The position numbers and the translations under genes were made by a program. Of a stretch of DNA of 64,000 nucleotides, positions 1-8,074 are shown piece after piece (the first letter of the stretch is position 1; each line of letters starts with the position of its first letter). This DNA is from Microbacterium sp. SORGH_AS_0888 (GTDB lineage: Bacteria; Actinomycetota; Actinomycetes; Actinomycetales; Microbacteriaceae), in assembly GCF_030818905.1 (NCBI RefSeq), contig NZ_JAUTAZ010000001.1, forward strand, positions 1,984,001 to 2,048,000. Direction: 5' to 3'. The notes beneath the pieces were generated by a model that was not told where the DNA came from, made no database searches, and saw only the letters and a program-made list of their open reading frames with translations.

Positions 1-1087
1 GATCGGCCGTGAGCACGTCCGTCAGCCGCGCGGCGAGCTCCTCGACGTCGCCCGGCGTGAACAGGTAGCCGTTCTCGCCGTCGTGGACGAGGTGCGGCAG
101 GGCCACCGCATCGGCGGCGATGATCGGCAGGCCCGAGGCCATCGCCTCCATGGTCGCGATCGACTGCAGCTCGGCGATCGAGGCGATCGCGAACACGCTC
201 GCGCGGCTGTACAGCGAGCGCAGCTCCTCCTCGGAGGTGTGCCCGTGGAACCGCACCCGGTCGGCCAGGCCCAGCTGCTGGGTGAGCTCCTCGAGCGACT
301 TCCGCTGATCGCCGCTGCCGACGACGTCGAAGGTCGCCTCCAGCGCCGGGTCGAGCGCGGCCAGGGCCCGCAGCACGACATCGATCTGCTTCTCCGAGGT
401 GAGACGCCCCACGAACAGGATGCGGTTCGACTCCCGCGGCGACAGGTTCGGCGTGTAGTTCGCCTTGTCGATGCCGCAGCTGATCGGGATGACGCCGTGG
501 ATGTCGATCGTCGCCTCGAGGAAGTCGGCCGCCTTGCGGGTCGGTGTCGTCACCGCACGCGTGAGGTCGAAGGTCTTCTTCGCATCGTTCCAGGCGAACG
601 CCACGAGGTACTTGTTCAGCCGCTCGGGCAACGTCGTGAAGTCGAGGATGTTCTCGGCCATGACGTGGTTCGTGGCGATGACGGGGATGCCGCGCTTGCG
701 CGCCTCGCGCGCCAGCCCGCGGCCGATCACGATGTGGGACTGGATGTGCACGACGTCCGGCCGCACGGAGTCGAGGATGCGGCGCGCATAGGGTCGCGAC
801 ATCCACGGCAGCACGAACGTGAGCCAGTCGTGCGGGGGCCAGCGCCACGACGGGAGCCGGTGCACGGTCATCTCCTCGCCCTCGACGACTTCGCGGAAGG
901 TGCCGTGATTGCGGTGGCCGGCGCTCGGCGCCACCACGTGCACGTCATGCCCGCGGGCGACGAGGCCGGCGGCGAGACGCTCACCGAAGCGCGCGGCACC
1001 GTTCACGTGCGGCGTGAACGTGTCGGCGCCGATGAGGATCGTCAGCGGCGGACGGGACGGATCATTCGGGGTCGCGGGGGAAGTCAC
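1..1087 (-). CDS. GT4-family glycosyltransferase, C-terminus cut by window edge
   Basis: Reading from a GTG at 1087 leftwards gives about 362 residues before the window ends. The N-terminal half begins with a Rossmann strand, ILIGADTFTPHVNGAARF, then HDVHVVAPS and VVHIQSH. The second half has FVGRLTSEKQ and the GT4 nucleotide-sugar signature around SIAELQSIATMEAMASGLP, with the expected glutamates. This is the GT-B fold of retaining mannosyl- or glucosyltransferases acting on lipid acceptors such as phosphatidylinositol or diacylglycerol; the acceptor cannot be read from sequence. It is cytosolic or membrane-peripheral. The GTG is preferred because the homologous region starts about 18 residues later and no better start lies upstream. 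Confidence 0.85.
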   Translation of the reverse strand, partial: MTSPATPNDPSRPPLTILIGADTFTPHVNGAARFGERLAAGLVARGHDVHVVAPSAGHRNHGTFREVVEGEEMTVHRLPSWRWPPHDWLTFVLPWMSRPYARRILDSVRPDVVHIQSHIVIGRGLAREARKRGIPVIATNHVMAENILDFTTLPERLNKYLVAFAWNDAKKTFDLTRAVTTPTRKAADFLEATIDIHGVIPISCGIDKANYTPNLSPRESNRILFVGRLTSEKQIDVVLRALAALDPALEATFDVVGSGDQRKSLEELTQQLGLADRVRFHGHTSEEELRSLYSRASVFAIASIAELQSIATMEAMASGLPIIAADAVALPHLVHDGENGYLFTPGDVEELAARLTDVLTAD

Positions 1088-1215
1088 GGGATGGTGGCTG
1101 CCTATCTCTGCGGCGTTCGCGGCGGGGTGTGCGCGGACTCATCCACTCTAACCCGTCCCTCCGCGCAGCCTCGGAGGCCCCGCCGTGCACGCCGCGTCCG
1201 GCTTACGCTGGGGTC

Positions 1216-1809
1216 ATGCTGCGACTGCACGCCGACGCCGATCCGGAGCGGTGGATCCCCGTGACGGGCTCGCTCGGCCTCCGCGGACGACGACACCGCA
1301 AGAAGGCGATCGGGATGCTGCTCGCCCGGGGGAACGCGGCTGTCGGCGCCGAGCCGCGGTCCGGGAGCCGGTTCGCCGCGTGGGCGGCGAGCCAGGCCGC
1401 ACCCCTGCTCATGCGGCGCGCCGACGGACGCGTGCTCGTCTGGATGTGGAAGTCCGACCCGGAGCTCGTCGTCGTGCTCGCGCAGGTGCAGGAGGCGACC
1501 CCGCAGCTGCGCGCCGCGCGCGCCATGATGCCGATGGAGTACGACGACACCGAGGCGTTCCGCACGCCGCACCTCGGCGCGGGCGAGAAGCTCGTGGTCG
1601 CGCTGCCGCCGGACCCCGCCGCATCCCCGTTCGCGACCTACACGTGGGATCTCGGCACGCACATCGTGAGCCTGCATGCCGTCGGCGGCGATCGGGAACG
1701 GTTCGGCCTCGCCGTCGCCGAGGTCGAGCGGATCGCGCAGACGCTCCGCGTGGTCGACGATCTGCAGATCGGCGAGGCGGGCGAGGTGCTGCGGCTGCCG
1801 CCGGCCTGA
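1216..1809 (+). CDS. Conserved hypothetical protein, 197 aa
   Basis: I do not recognise a named family. The ATG at 1216 is chosen because a TACGCT box sits exactly 6 nt upstream, suggesting a leaderless mRNA; the frame is open further upstream to 1129 but that extension looks like noise. The protein has no signal peptide or membrane segment. It contains LVWMWKSDPELVVVLAQVQEA, an acidic MEYDDTEAFRTPHLGAGE stretch and a C-terminal ATYTWDLGTHIVSLHAVGGD region, so it looks like a soluble alpha/beta protein. It is divergent from the glycosyltransferase and convergent with the MarR gene. Function unknown. Confidence 0.7.
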   Translation: MLRLHADADPERWIPVTGSLGLRGRRHRKKAIGMLLARGNAAVGAEPRSGSRFAAWAASQAAPLLMRRADGRVLVWMWKSDPELVVVLAQVQEATPQLRAARAMMPMEYDDTEAFRTPHLGAGEKLVVALPPDPAASPFATYTWDLGTHIVSLHAVGGDRERFGLAVAEVERIAQTLRVVDDLQIGEAGEVLRLPPA

Positions 1810-1818
1810 TCGGGCCGG

Positions 1819-1839
1819 AGCGCCCGCAGTCCGGGCGTT
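1819..1839 (+). terminator. Possible transcription terminator hairpin
   Basis: AGCGCCCG and CGGGCGTT form an 8-bp stem (one G-T pair) with a 5-nt loop, ending TTCTCG, 10 nt after the stop of the 197-aa gene. It lies between convergent genes, so it could serve both. The T tract is weak. Confidence 0.4.
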
Positions 1840-1868
1840 CTCGCCCCGCCCCCGCGCGATGCCCGCCG

Positions 1869-2282
1869 CTACGGGCGGAGCAGGTCGATGATGCTCTTCA
1901 GCTCGGCGGGCGTCGCGCGCCGCAGACGGTCGGGCGGCGGATCCTCGACGGCCCGCATCCGCTCCAGCACCTCGCGACCGGCGTCCGTGATCCGCACCCG
2001 CTTGACGCGGCGGTCGTGCGGCGCGCTCTCGCGCACGACGTAGCCCCGCTCCTCCAGCGCACTGACGGCGACCGAGGTGGCCGGCGCATCCATGCCGGCG
2101 CTCCGCGCGAGCTCGCCGAGCGAGCGCGGCTCGTGCTCGACTCGGCGGAGCACCCGCACACGGGTGAAGGGCAGCCCGGTCGCCTCGCTCACCGCGCGGC
2201 GCCACTCGTCGCGCTCCTCGAAGACGGCGGCGACCATGGCCTGCCAGGCCTCGCGGAGCAGCTCCTCCTCGTCACCGGGCAT
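1869..2282 (-). CDS. MarR-family transcriptional regulator
   Basis: A 137-aa winged-helix protein. LGELARSAGMDAPATSVAVSALEERGYV is the helix-turn-helix and HDRRVKRVRITDAGREVLERM is the wing plus dimer helix, as in MarR repressors. It follows the DHA2 exporter on the same strand, and its start overlaps the end of that gene by 11 bp, so the two are co-transcribed and translationally linked. It most likely represses the pair through the inverted repeat at 3726-3743 and responds to a small hydrophobic ligand; the ligand is unknown. Confidence 0.85.
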   Translation of the reverse strand: MPGDEEELLREAWQAMVAAVFEERDEWRRAVSEATGLPFTRVRVLRRVEHEPRSLGELARSAGMDAPATSVAVSALEERGYVVRESAPHDRRVKRVRITDAGREVLERMRAVEDPPPDRLRRATPAELKSIIDLLRP

Positions 2283-3720
2283 CGACGGCCTCCTCCTGGA
2301 TGAGCCGGCGGGCGACGCTCTCGGCGGTCGCGCGCCCCCAGCGCGACGTCGAGACCACGGCCAGCGCGAGGATGGCGACGGCGAAGCCGATGACCCAGCC
2401 CCACATGGCGTGCATCGCCTGCGGGAAGCCGGCGTCGACCCCCGTGACGGCCACTCCCGTCACGCTCCCCGCGAGCGCGACCCCGAGGCTCATGCCGACC
2501 TGCCGGCTCGTCGAGGCGATCGCACTCGCGGCCCCCGCCCGATCGCGCGGCATCCCGGACACGGCGGAGTTGGTGATGGGCGCGTTGATCATGCCGAAGC
2601 CGAATCCGAAGACCGTGATGATCGCGATGATCGCCGGGATGGGCGTGTCCGCGTCGATCAGCAGCATGAGCACGGCGCTCACGAGCAGCGCTGCGCCGGC
2701 CAGGAGCAGCGAGGGCCGCGCGCCCCAGCGCGCCACCGCCCGCCCGGACAGCGGGGAGCAGATCAGCATCGCGAGCGCGGGGGCGACCAGGACACATCCC
2801 GTGGCGAAGGCGCTGAGCCCGCGGACCTGCTGCAGGTAGAGCGAGAAGAGGAAGAGGAACGCGCCCCACGAGGCGAAGGCCGCCACGGCCACGAGGGTCG
2901 CCGCAGAGAAGGGGGCGCTGCCGAAGAAGCGCAGGTCGAGGAACGGGTGCTCGCGGCGGCGCTCCCAGGCGAGGAACGCGAGCAGGGCCACGAGCGCGAC
3001 GGCGAACACGAGAAGGGTCTGCGGCGCGGCCCAGCCGGCGACCGGTCCTTCGATGAGGCCGTACACGAGCCCCGCCAGCACGAGGATCGCGAGCACCTGG
3101 CCGAGCGGATCGAAGGCGCGCGCGGCGGCCGAACGCGACTCCGGCACGATGAGCGCCGTGAGCACGATCGCGAGGAGACAGATCGGCAGGTTGACCCAGA
3201 ACACGGCCCGCCAGTCGACCGCCTGGATGAGGATGCCGCCGACGATCGGCCCGAGCGCCATCGAGACGCCCACGATCGCCCCCCAGACCCCGATCGCGCG
3301 AGCCCGCTCGGCGGGCTTGACGAAGGCCTGAGTAATGATGGAGAGCGCGACGGGGTTCAGCATGGAGCCGCCGACGGCCTGGAGGGCGCGGGCGCCGATG
3401 AGCACCTCGATCGACGGGGCGAGGCTGCACAGCAGCGAGCCGAGCGCGAAGACGACCAGGCCGATCTGGAAGACGCGGCGCCGGCCCCACCGGTCGGCGC
3501 TCGCGCCGGCGAGGATCAGCAGGCTCGCGAGCACGAGCGTGTAGACGTCGACGATCCACTGCAGCTGCGAGACGCTGGCGCCGAGCGCCGAACGGATCGA
3601 CGGGAGGGCGACGTTGACGATCGTGGAGTCCATCGTCACGATGAACAGGCTCAGGCAGCAGGTGGCGAGGATGGCGACCTTGCGGCGGGCGCTCAGCTCG
3701 ACGGCATTAGTTGCGAACAC
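2272..3720 (-). CDS. DHA2-type MFS multidrug exporter (EmrB/QacA-like)
   Basis: A 14-helix drug:H+ antiporter of about 482 aa. Near the N-terminus VTMDSTIVNVALPSI is the classic DHA2 motif D1 in helix 1; WGRRRVFQIGL is motif A after helix 2; ALQAVGGSMLNPVAL is in helix 4. Hydrophobic segments continue to a VARRLIQEEAVDAR tail. The frame is open to a TTG at 3741, but that codon lies inside the inverted repeat. A GTG at 3720 has TACAAT exactly 6 nt upstream, so I prefer the GTG and a leaderless mRNA. The MarR gene follows with an 11-bp overlap. Substrate unknown. Confidence 0.88.
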   Translation of the reverse strand: MFATNAVELSARRKVAILATCCLSLFIVTMDSTIVNVALPSIRSALGASVSQLQWIVDVYTLVLASLLILAGASADRWGRRRVFQIGLVVFALGSLLCSLAPSIEVLIGARALQAVGGSMLNPVALSIITQAFVKPAERARAIGVWGAIVGVSMALGPIVGGILIQAVDWRAVFWVNLPICLLAIVLTALIVPESRSAAARAFDPLGQVLAILVLAGLVYGLIEGPVAGWAAPQTLLVFAVALVALLAFLAWERRREHPFLDLRFFGSAPFSAATLVAVAAFASWGAFLFLFSLYLQQVRGLSAFATGCVLVAPALAMLICSPLSGRAVARWGARPSLLLAGAALLVSAVLMLLIDADTPIPAIIAIITVFGFGFGMINAPITNSAVSGMPRDRAGAASAIASTSRQVGMSLGVALAGSVTGVAVTGVDAGFPQAMHAMWGWVIGFAVAILALAVVSTSRWGRATAESVARRLIQEEAVDAR

Positions 3721-3725
3721 GCAAA

Positions 3726-3743
3726 GATTGTAGATCCACAATC
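3726..3743 (-). promoter_or_regulatory. Operator-like inverted repeat over the exporter/MarR promoter
   Basis: GATTGT-agatcc-ACAATC is a perfect 6-bp inverted repeat with 6-bp spacer, flanked by A/T tracts. On the minus strand its distal part contains TACAAT, a good -10, placed 6 nt before the GTG at 3720. A repressor bound here would block RNA polymerase directly. The size and symmetry suit a MarR dimer, so autoregulation by the adjacent MarR is the simple reading (inference). Confidence 0.6.
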
Positions 3744-3885
3744 ATTTTCGCGCGACCGTTCTGCGGGGATTCTCCCCGACACGCCGAGCGGCACCGGTCG
3801 ACGACGGCGCGTCGCACACGATCCCCGCCGTTGCGGACGGGCGGCCGAGGCGGGGTCGGCACGGGCGGAGCCGGGATGCCGCGGC

Positions 3886-4329
3886 TCACTCGGCGGGCGG
3901 GATCTCCCGGCGGGGCCGCCACACCACGACATCCGTCGCCCGACGCACGCGAGTGCCCGAGCGCAGCGTCACGACGGCGCCCGTCGCCCCGGCGGCGAAC
4001 ACGCGGGCGCCGGGCCGGCGGTCGAGCTCCTCGCGCATGCGGGCCTCGAGGTCCTGCACCCGGCCGTGGAGCTCCCGCACCCGGTTCTCCAGCTCGATGA
4101 TGCGCGCGATCGCTGGCAGGCTCATGCCGTCCGCGGAGAGCCGGCTCACCTCGCGCAGCTGCGCGATGTCGTGCACCGAGTAGCGGCGCGACCCGCCCTT
4201 GGTGCGGGCGGGCACGACGAGGCCGAGGCGATCGTACTGGCGCAGCGTCTGCGCGTGCATGCCCGACAGCTCCGCCGCCACCTGGATCGCGAAGATCGGC
4301 GCATCCTCGTCGACCGTGTCATCGCTCAC
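3886..4329 (-). CDS. hspR: Heat-shock repressor HspR (MerR family)
   Basis: A 147-aa MerR-type repressor. IFAIQVAAELSGMHAQTLRQYDRLGLVVPARTKGGSRRYSVHDIAQLREV is the DNA-binding domain with the ARTKGGSRRYS wing typical of HspR, followed by a coiled-coil ELENRVRELHGRVQDLEARM. In actinobacteria HspR binds HAIR elements with DnaK as co-repressor. Start: a GTG at 4329 with AAGGAGGGGG 6 nt upstream; the frame stays open to 4374 but the extra residues are not conserved. It is last in dnaK-grpE-dnaJ-hspR, giving a negative feedback loop on the operon. Confidence 0.92.
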   Translation of the reverse strand: MSDDTVDEDAPIFAIQVAAELSGMHAQTLRQYDRLGLVVPARTKGGSRRYSVHDIAQLREVSRLSADGMSLPAIARIIELENRVRELHGRVQDLEARMREELDRRPGARVFAAGATGAVVTLRSGTRVRRATDVVVWRPRREIPPAE

Positions 4330-4441
4330 GGCTCCCCCTCCTTGCGTCTCGTCCTGCGGCCGCATCAGGACCATCGGCCGCAGCAGGCGCCCCCGACGCC
4401 ACCGCGTCCTGAACCGGCGAGATGTCCTGATCCGGCATCTC

Positions 4442-5428
4442 TCAGCTCCGGGCCTTCGCCATCAGCTCGGCCCGCGGGTTCTCGTCGGGCTCCACCTCAC
4501 GGAAGCGCTCGAGCGCCTCCTTCGCCGGCCCGTCGAGGTGGGTGGGCACGACCACCTGCACCTCGGCCAGCAGATCACCGGTCCCCTTCTGGGTCTGGAT
4601 GCCGCGGCCCTTGACGCGCAGCACCCGCCCGGACGGCGTGCCCGGCGCGACCTTGAGCCGCACCGGCTCGCCCTCGAGGGTGGGCACCTCGATCGTCGCC
4701 CCGAGGGCGGCCTCGGTGAAGGTCACCGGCACGGTCACGCGCAGGTTGAGACCGTCGCGCTGGAACACCGGATGCGGGCGCACGCTGACCTGCACCACGA
4801 TGTCGCCGTTCTCCCCGCCGTCTTGCGAGGGCCGGCCACGTCCGCGCAGGCGGATCTTCTGCCCGTCGGCGACGCCCGCGGGGATCTTGACCTTGAAGGG
4901 CTTGCCGTCCTCGCCCTGCAGGGTGATCGTCTCGCCCTTGGCGGCGGTCATGAAGTCGAGCGTCGTGCGCGCCGTGACGTCGGCACCGCGGGTCGGGCCG
5001 CCGTAACCGCGGTAGCCGCCGGTGGGCTGCCCGAACCGTCCGGAGCCGAAGCCACCGCCCTGCCCGAACATCGAGAACAGGTCGTCGTAGTCGGCGGACT
5101 GGTAGCGCGCACCGCCACGGCCCTGTCCGAACATCGAGAACACGTCCTCGAAGCCGCCCGCACCCTGGCCTCCCGCCGTGAAGCGGGCACCCGATCCCAT
5201 CGCGCGGATCTGGTCGTACTCCTGCCGCTGCTCCGGATCGCTCAGCACGGCGTAGGCCTCGCTGATCTCCTTGAACTTCGCCTCGGCGGCCGCATCGCCC
5301 GGATTGGAGTCCGGGTGATACGTGCGCGCGAGCTTGCGGTACGTCTTCTTCAGCTCGGCCTCGGAGACGTCCTTCGAGACGCCGAGCACCGCGTAGAAGT
5401 CCTTGTCGAACCAGTCTTGACTGGCCAC
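4442..5428 (-). CDS. dnaJ: DnaJ/CbpA-type co-chaperone without zinc-finger domain
   Basis: A 328-aa J-domain protein. Residues ~9-72 are the J domain with the HPD motif in RTYHPDSNPGD; residues ~75-150 are a long Gly/Phe region with two FSMFGQG repeats; the C-terminal peptide-binding domains follow from about residue 155 (GADVTARTTLDF). The four CxxCxGxG repeats of classical DnaJ are absent, so this is the CbpA/DnaJ2 architecture. It stimulates DnaK ATPase and delivers substrate. It starts 9 nt after grpE. A separate zinc-finger DnaJ probably exists elsewhere in the genome (inference). Confidence 0.93.
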   Translation of the reverse strand: MASQDWFDKDFYAVLGVSKDVSEAELKKTYRKLARTYHPDSNPGDAAAEAKFKEISEAYAVLSDPEQRQEYDQIRAMGSGARFTAGGQGAGGFEDVFSMFGQGRGGARYQSADYDDLFSMFGQGGGFGSGRFGQPTGGYRGYGGPTRGADVTARTTLDFMTAAKGETITLQGEDGKPFKVKIPAGVADGQKIRLRGRGRPSQDGGENGDIVVQVSVRPHPVFQRDGLNLRVTVPVTFTEAALGATIEVPTLEGEPVRLKVAPGTPSGRVLRVKGRGIQTQKGTGDLLAEVQVVVPTHLDGPAKEALERFREVEPDENPRAELMAKARS

Positions 5429-5437
5429 GTCCGCCTC

Positions 5438-6034
5438 CTAGTCCGCCGGCACGGCGACGACGACCTTCGCGGGGCGCAGCTCCACCGCGCCGAGCCGGTA
5501 GCCGACCTCGACGACCTCCAGCACGGTCGCCTCGGTCACGCCGGGCGTCGGCTGCTGGAAGATCGCCTCGTGCTGCTGCGGGTCGAACACCTCGCCCGCG
5601 GCGCCGTAGGACACGAGTCCCATCCGCTCGGCCACGCCGCGCAGCTTCTCGGCGATCGCGGCGAAGGGCGTCCCCTCGGGCAGGTCGCCGTGCTTGGCGG
5701 CGCGGTCGAGATCGTCGAGCACGGGGAGCAGCCCCTTCGCGACCGAGCCCTTCGCGCGCTCGATCTCGATCTCGCGCTGCTCCTCCGTGCGGCGACGGTA
5801 GTTCGCGTACTCGGCCTGCAGCCGCTTGAGGTCCAGCAGCAGGTCGTGGTCGGCGGCATCCGCCTCGGCGGTGGCGGCCTCGTCGGTCTGCTCCGTGCCG
5901 AGGATGTCGTCGATCGTCAGCTCGTCGTCCCCCTGCGGGGACGACCCGGCCGCGCCCTCGGGGCTCTGAGAGCCCCGAGGGTCGACCGGGTCGTCATCGC
6001 GAGGGACCTCGTTGTCGAAGTCCTTGTCGGTCAT
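5438..6034 (-). CDS. grpE: GrpE nucleotide exchange factor
   Basis: A 198-aa GrpE. The first ~60 residues are acidic and disordered. A long helix LLDLKRLQAEYANYRRRTEEQREIEIERAKG follows, then the globular beta domain with GVAERMGLVSYGAAGEVFDPQQHEAIFQQPTPGVTEATVLEVVEVGYRLG, which is the GrpE signature. It dimerises and releases ADP from DnaK. It lies 9 nt downstream of dnaK and 9 nt upstream of dnaJ, in one operon. Confidence 0.96.
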   Translation of the reverse strand: MTDKDFDNEVPRDDDPVDPRGSQSPEGAAGSSPQGDDELTIDDILGTEQTDEAATAEADAADHDLLLDLKRLQAEYANYRRRTEEQREIEIERAKGSVAKGLLPVLDDLDRAAKHGDLPEGTPFAAIAEKLRGVAERMGLVSYGAAGEVFDPQQHEAIFQQPTPGVTEATVLEVVEVGYRLGAVELRPAKVVVAVPAD

Positions 6035-6043
6035 CTGCTCGTC

Positions 6044-7921
6044 TTACTTCTTGTTCTTGTCGTCTTCGTCGTCGACGACCTCGGCGTCGATGACGTCCTC
6101 CTCGGGGTTCGGCACGGAGCCGTTGCCCGGATCGGTCGCCGACGGGTCGGCCGGCTGGCCCTGCGCCTGCGCCGCCTGGTAGATGGCCTCACCCAGCTGG
6201 CCCTGGCTCTGGCTGAGCTTGTCGAACGCGGTCTTGACCGCGTCGTCGTCCTCGCCGGCCAGCGCCGCCTTGAGGGCGTCGACATCCGCCTGGACCGAGG
6301 TCTTGACCTCTTCGGGGAGCTTGTCCTCGTTGTCCTTGATGAGCTTGTCGACCGAGTACGAGAGCGTCTCGGCCTGGTTGCGCACCTCGGCGGCCTCGCG
6401 GCGCTTCTTGTCCTCGGCGGCGTGCTCCTCGGCCTCGCGCACCATGCGCTCGATGTCCTCCTTGGGCAGGGACGACCCCCCCGTGATGGTCATCGACTGC
6501 TCGGTGCCGGTTCCCTTGTCCTTCGCGGACACGTGGACGATGCCGTTGGCGTCGATGTCGAACGTGACCTCGATCTGCGGGATGCCGCGGGGAGCCGGCG
6601 CGATGCCGGTGAGCTCGAAGGTGCCGAGCGGCTTGTTGTCGCGGGTGAACTCGCGCTCGCCCTGGAACACCTGGATCGCGACGGACGGCTGGTTGTCGTC
6701 CGCCGTCGTGAAGGTCTCGCTCCGCTTGGTCGGGATGGCCGTGTTGCGCTCGATGAGCTTGGTCATGATGCCGCCCTTGGTCTCGATGCCGAGGCTCAGG
6801 GGGGTCACGTCGATCAGCAGGACGTCCTTGCGCTCGCCCTTGAGGACGCCGGCCTGGAGGGCCGCCCCCACGGCGACGACCTCGTCCGGGTTGACGCCCT
6901 TGTTGGGCTCCTGGCCGCCGGTGAGCTGCTTGACGAGCTCGGAGACCTGGGGCATGCGGGTCGATCCGCCCACGAGCACGACGTGGTCGATGTCGCCGAC
7001 CTTGATCCCGGCCTCACGGATGACGTCGTCGAACGGCTTCTTCGTGCGGTCGAGGAGATCCTTGGTGAGGTCCTCGAACTTGGCACGCGTCAGCGTCTCG
7101 GACAGCGACACCGGGCCGGACTCGGTGAGCGAGAGGTAGGGCAGGTTGATGCTCGTCGAGGTCGAGCTCGACAGCTCCTTCTTCGCCTGCTCGGCGGCCT
7201 CCTTGAGGCGCTGCAGCGCGATCTTGTCACCCGAGACGTCGACGCCCGTTGTCTGACGGAACTGCGTGATCAGGTAGTCGACGACGCGCTGGTCCCAGTC
7301 GTCGCCGCCGAGCCGGTTGTCGCCGGCGGTCGCGCGCACCTGGATCGTGGAGAAGTCGTCGTCCTTGCCCACCTCGAGCAGCGAGACGTCGAAGGTTCCG
7401 CCACCGAGGTCGAAGACGAGGATGAGCTCGTCCTCCTTGCCCTTGTCGAGGCCGTAGGCGAGGGCCGCGGCGGTCGGCTCGTTGATGATGCGGAGCACGT
7501 TCAGGCCCGCGATCTCGCCGGCTTCCTTGGTCGCCTGACGCTCGGCGTCGTTGAAGTAGGCCGGGACCGTGATGACGGCATCCGTCACGCTGTCGCCGAG
7601 GTACTGCTCGGCGTCGCGCTTGAGCTTCTGGAGGATGCGGGCCGAGATCTCCTGCGGCGTGTACTGCTTGCCGTCGATCGGCTGGGTCTTCCAGTCGGTG
7701 CCCATGTGGCGCTTGACCGAGGTGATGGTGCGGTCGACGTTCGTGACGGCCTGACGCTTGGCGGTCTCACCGACGAGCACCTCGCCGTCCTTCGTGAACG
7801 CGACGACCGAGGGCGTGGTGCGGAAGCCTTCGGCGTTCGTGATGACCTTCGGCTCGCCGCCCTCGAGGACGGCGACGACGGAGTTCGTCGTACCGAGGTC
7901 GATTCCAACTGCACGGGGCAT
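6044..7921 (-). CDS. dnaK: Molecular chaperone DnaK (Hsp70)
   Basis: A 625-aa Hsp70. The ATPase domain has [27 protein letters not shown] and [12 protein letters not shown]; the substrate domain has [13 protein letters not shown] and [15 protein letters not shown]; the lid ends in an acidic [14 protein letters not shown] tail. The ATG at 7921 is preceded by AAGGA; the frame continues 35 residues upstream through the promoter and operators, so the longer form is rejected. It is first in the operon with grpE, dnaJ and hspR. Expression should rise on heat shock as HspR releases the HAIR sites. Confidence 0.98.
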   Translation of the reverse strand: MPRAVGIDLGTTNSVVAVLEGGEPKVITNAEGFRTTPSVVAFTKDGEVLVGETAKRQAVTNVDRTITSVKRHMGTDWKTQPIDGKQYTPQEISARILQKLKRDAEQYLGDSVTDAVITVPAYFNDAERQATKEAGEIAGLNVLRIINEPTAAALAYGLDKGKEDELILVFDLGGGTFDVSLLEVGKDDDFSTIQVRATAGDNRLGGDDWDQRVVDYLITQFRQTTGVDVSGDKIALQRLKEAAEQAKKELSSSTSTSINLPYLSLTESGPVSLSETLTRAKFEDLTKDLLDRTKKPFDDVIREAGIKVGDIDHVVLVGGSTRMPQVSELVKQLTGGQEPNKGVNPDEVVAVGAALQAGVLKGERKDVLLIDVTPLSLGIETKGGIMTKLIERNTAIPTKRSETFTTADDNQPSVAIQVFQGEREFTRDNKPLGTFELTGIAPAPRGIPQIEVTFDIDANGIVHVSAKDKGTGTEQSMTITGGSSLPKEDIERMVREAEEHAAEDKKRREAAEVRNQAETLSYSVDKLIKDNEDKLPEEVKTSVQADVDALKAALAGEDDDAVKTAFDKLSQSQGQLGEAIYQAAQAQGQPADPSATDPGNGSVPNPEEDVIDAEVVDDEDDKNKK

Positions 7922-7963
7922 GGGTGTTTCCTTTCGGTGAGACAGTTCTATGAAAGCCTGAGG

Positions 7964-7984
7964 GTTGAGTCTGCGCGACTCAAC
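7964..7984 (-). promoter_or_regulatory. HAIR element 1 (HspR operator), downstream of dnaK -10
   Basis: GTTGAGT-N7-ACTCAAC matches the actinobacterial HAIR consensus CTTGAGT-N7-ACTCAAG at 12 of 14 positions with the right spacing. It lies between the -10 box and the dnaK start, in the initially transcribed region, where bound HspR would block elongation or initiation. Confidence 0.88.
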
Positions 7985-7997
7985 TTCGATGGCTTCC

Positions 7998-8026
7998 ACA
8001 TTACTGCGGCGGCACCGTGGCGTCAA
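7998..8026 (-). promoter_or_regulatory. dnaK promoter (-35/-10)
   Basis: On the minus strand TTGACG (8026-8021), a 17-nt spacer and TAATGT (8003-7998) form a good vegetative-type promoter. The predicted start lies near 7991, just before HAIR 1, leaving a leader of about 70 nt to the dnaK ATG. Confidence 0.7.
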
Positions 8027-8052
8027 GTGAACTTGACACGCCTCCTATCAAG
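8022..8052 (-). promoter_or_regulatory. HAIR element 2 and an overlapping inverted repeat over the dnaK -35
   Basis: CTTGACA-N7-TATCAAG at 8032-8052 keeps both CTTGA/TCAAG arms at HAIR spacing (10 of 14 consensus positions). Immediately next to it, GTCAAGT-GA-ACTTGAC at 8022-8037 is a perfect 7-bp inverted repeat that shares one arm and covers the -35 box. With HAIR 1 this makes two or three HspR-binding units bracketing the promoter. Confidence 0.65.
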
Positions 8053-8074
8053 TCCACGGACCGCGCGGACGCGG

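Noticed and set aside
7922-8074. CIRCE element (HrcA site) before dnaK
   Set aside because: The TTAGCACTC-N9-GAGTGCTAA consensus is absent; the repeats match HAIR instead, and hspR is in the operon.
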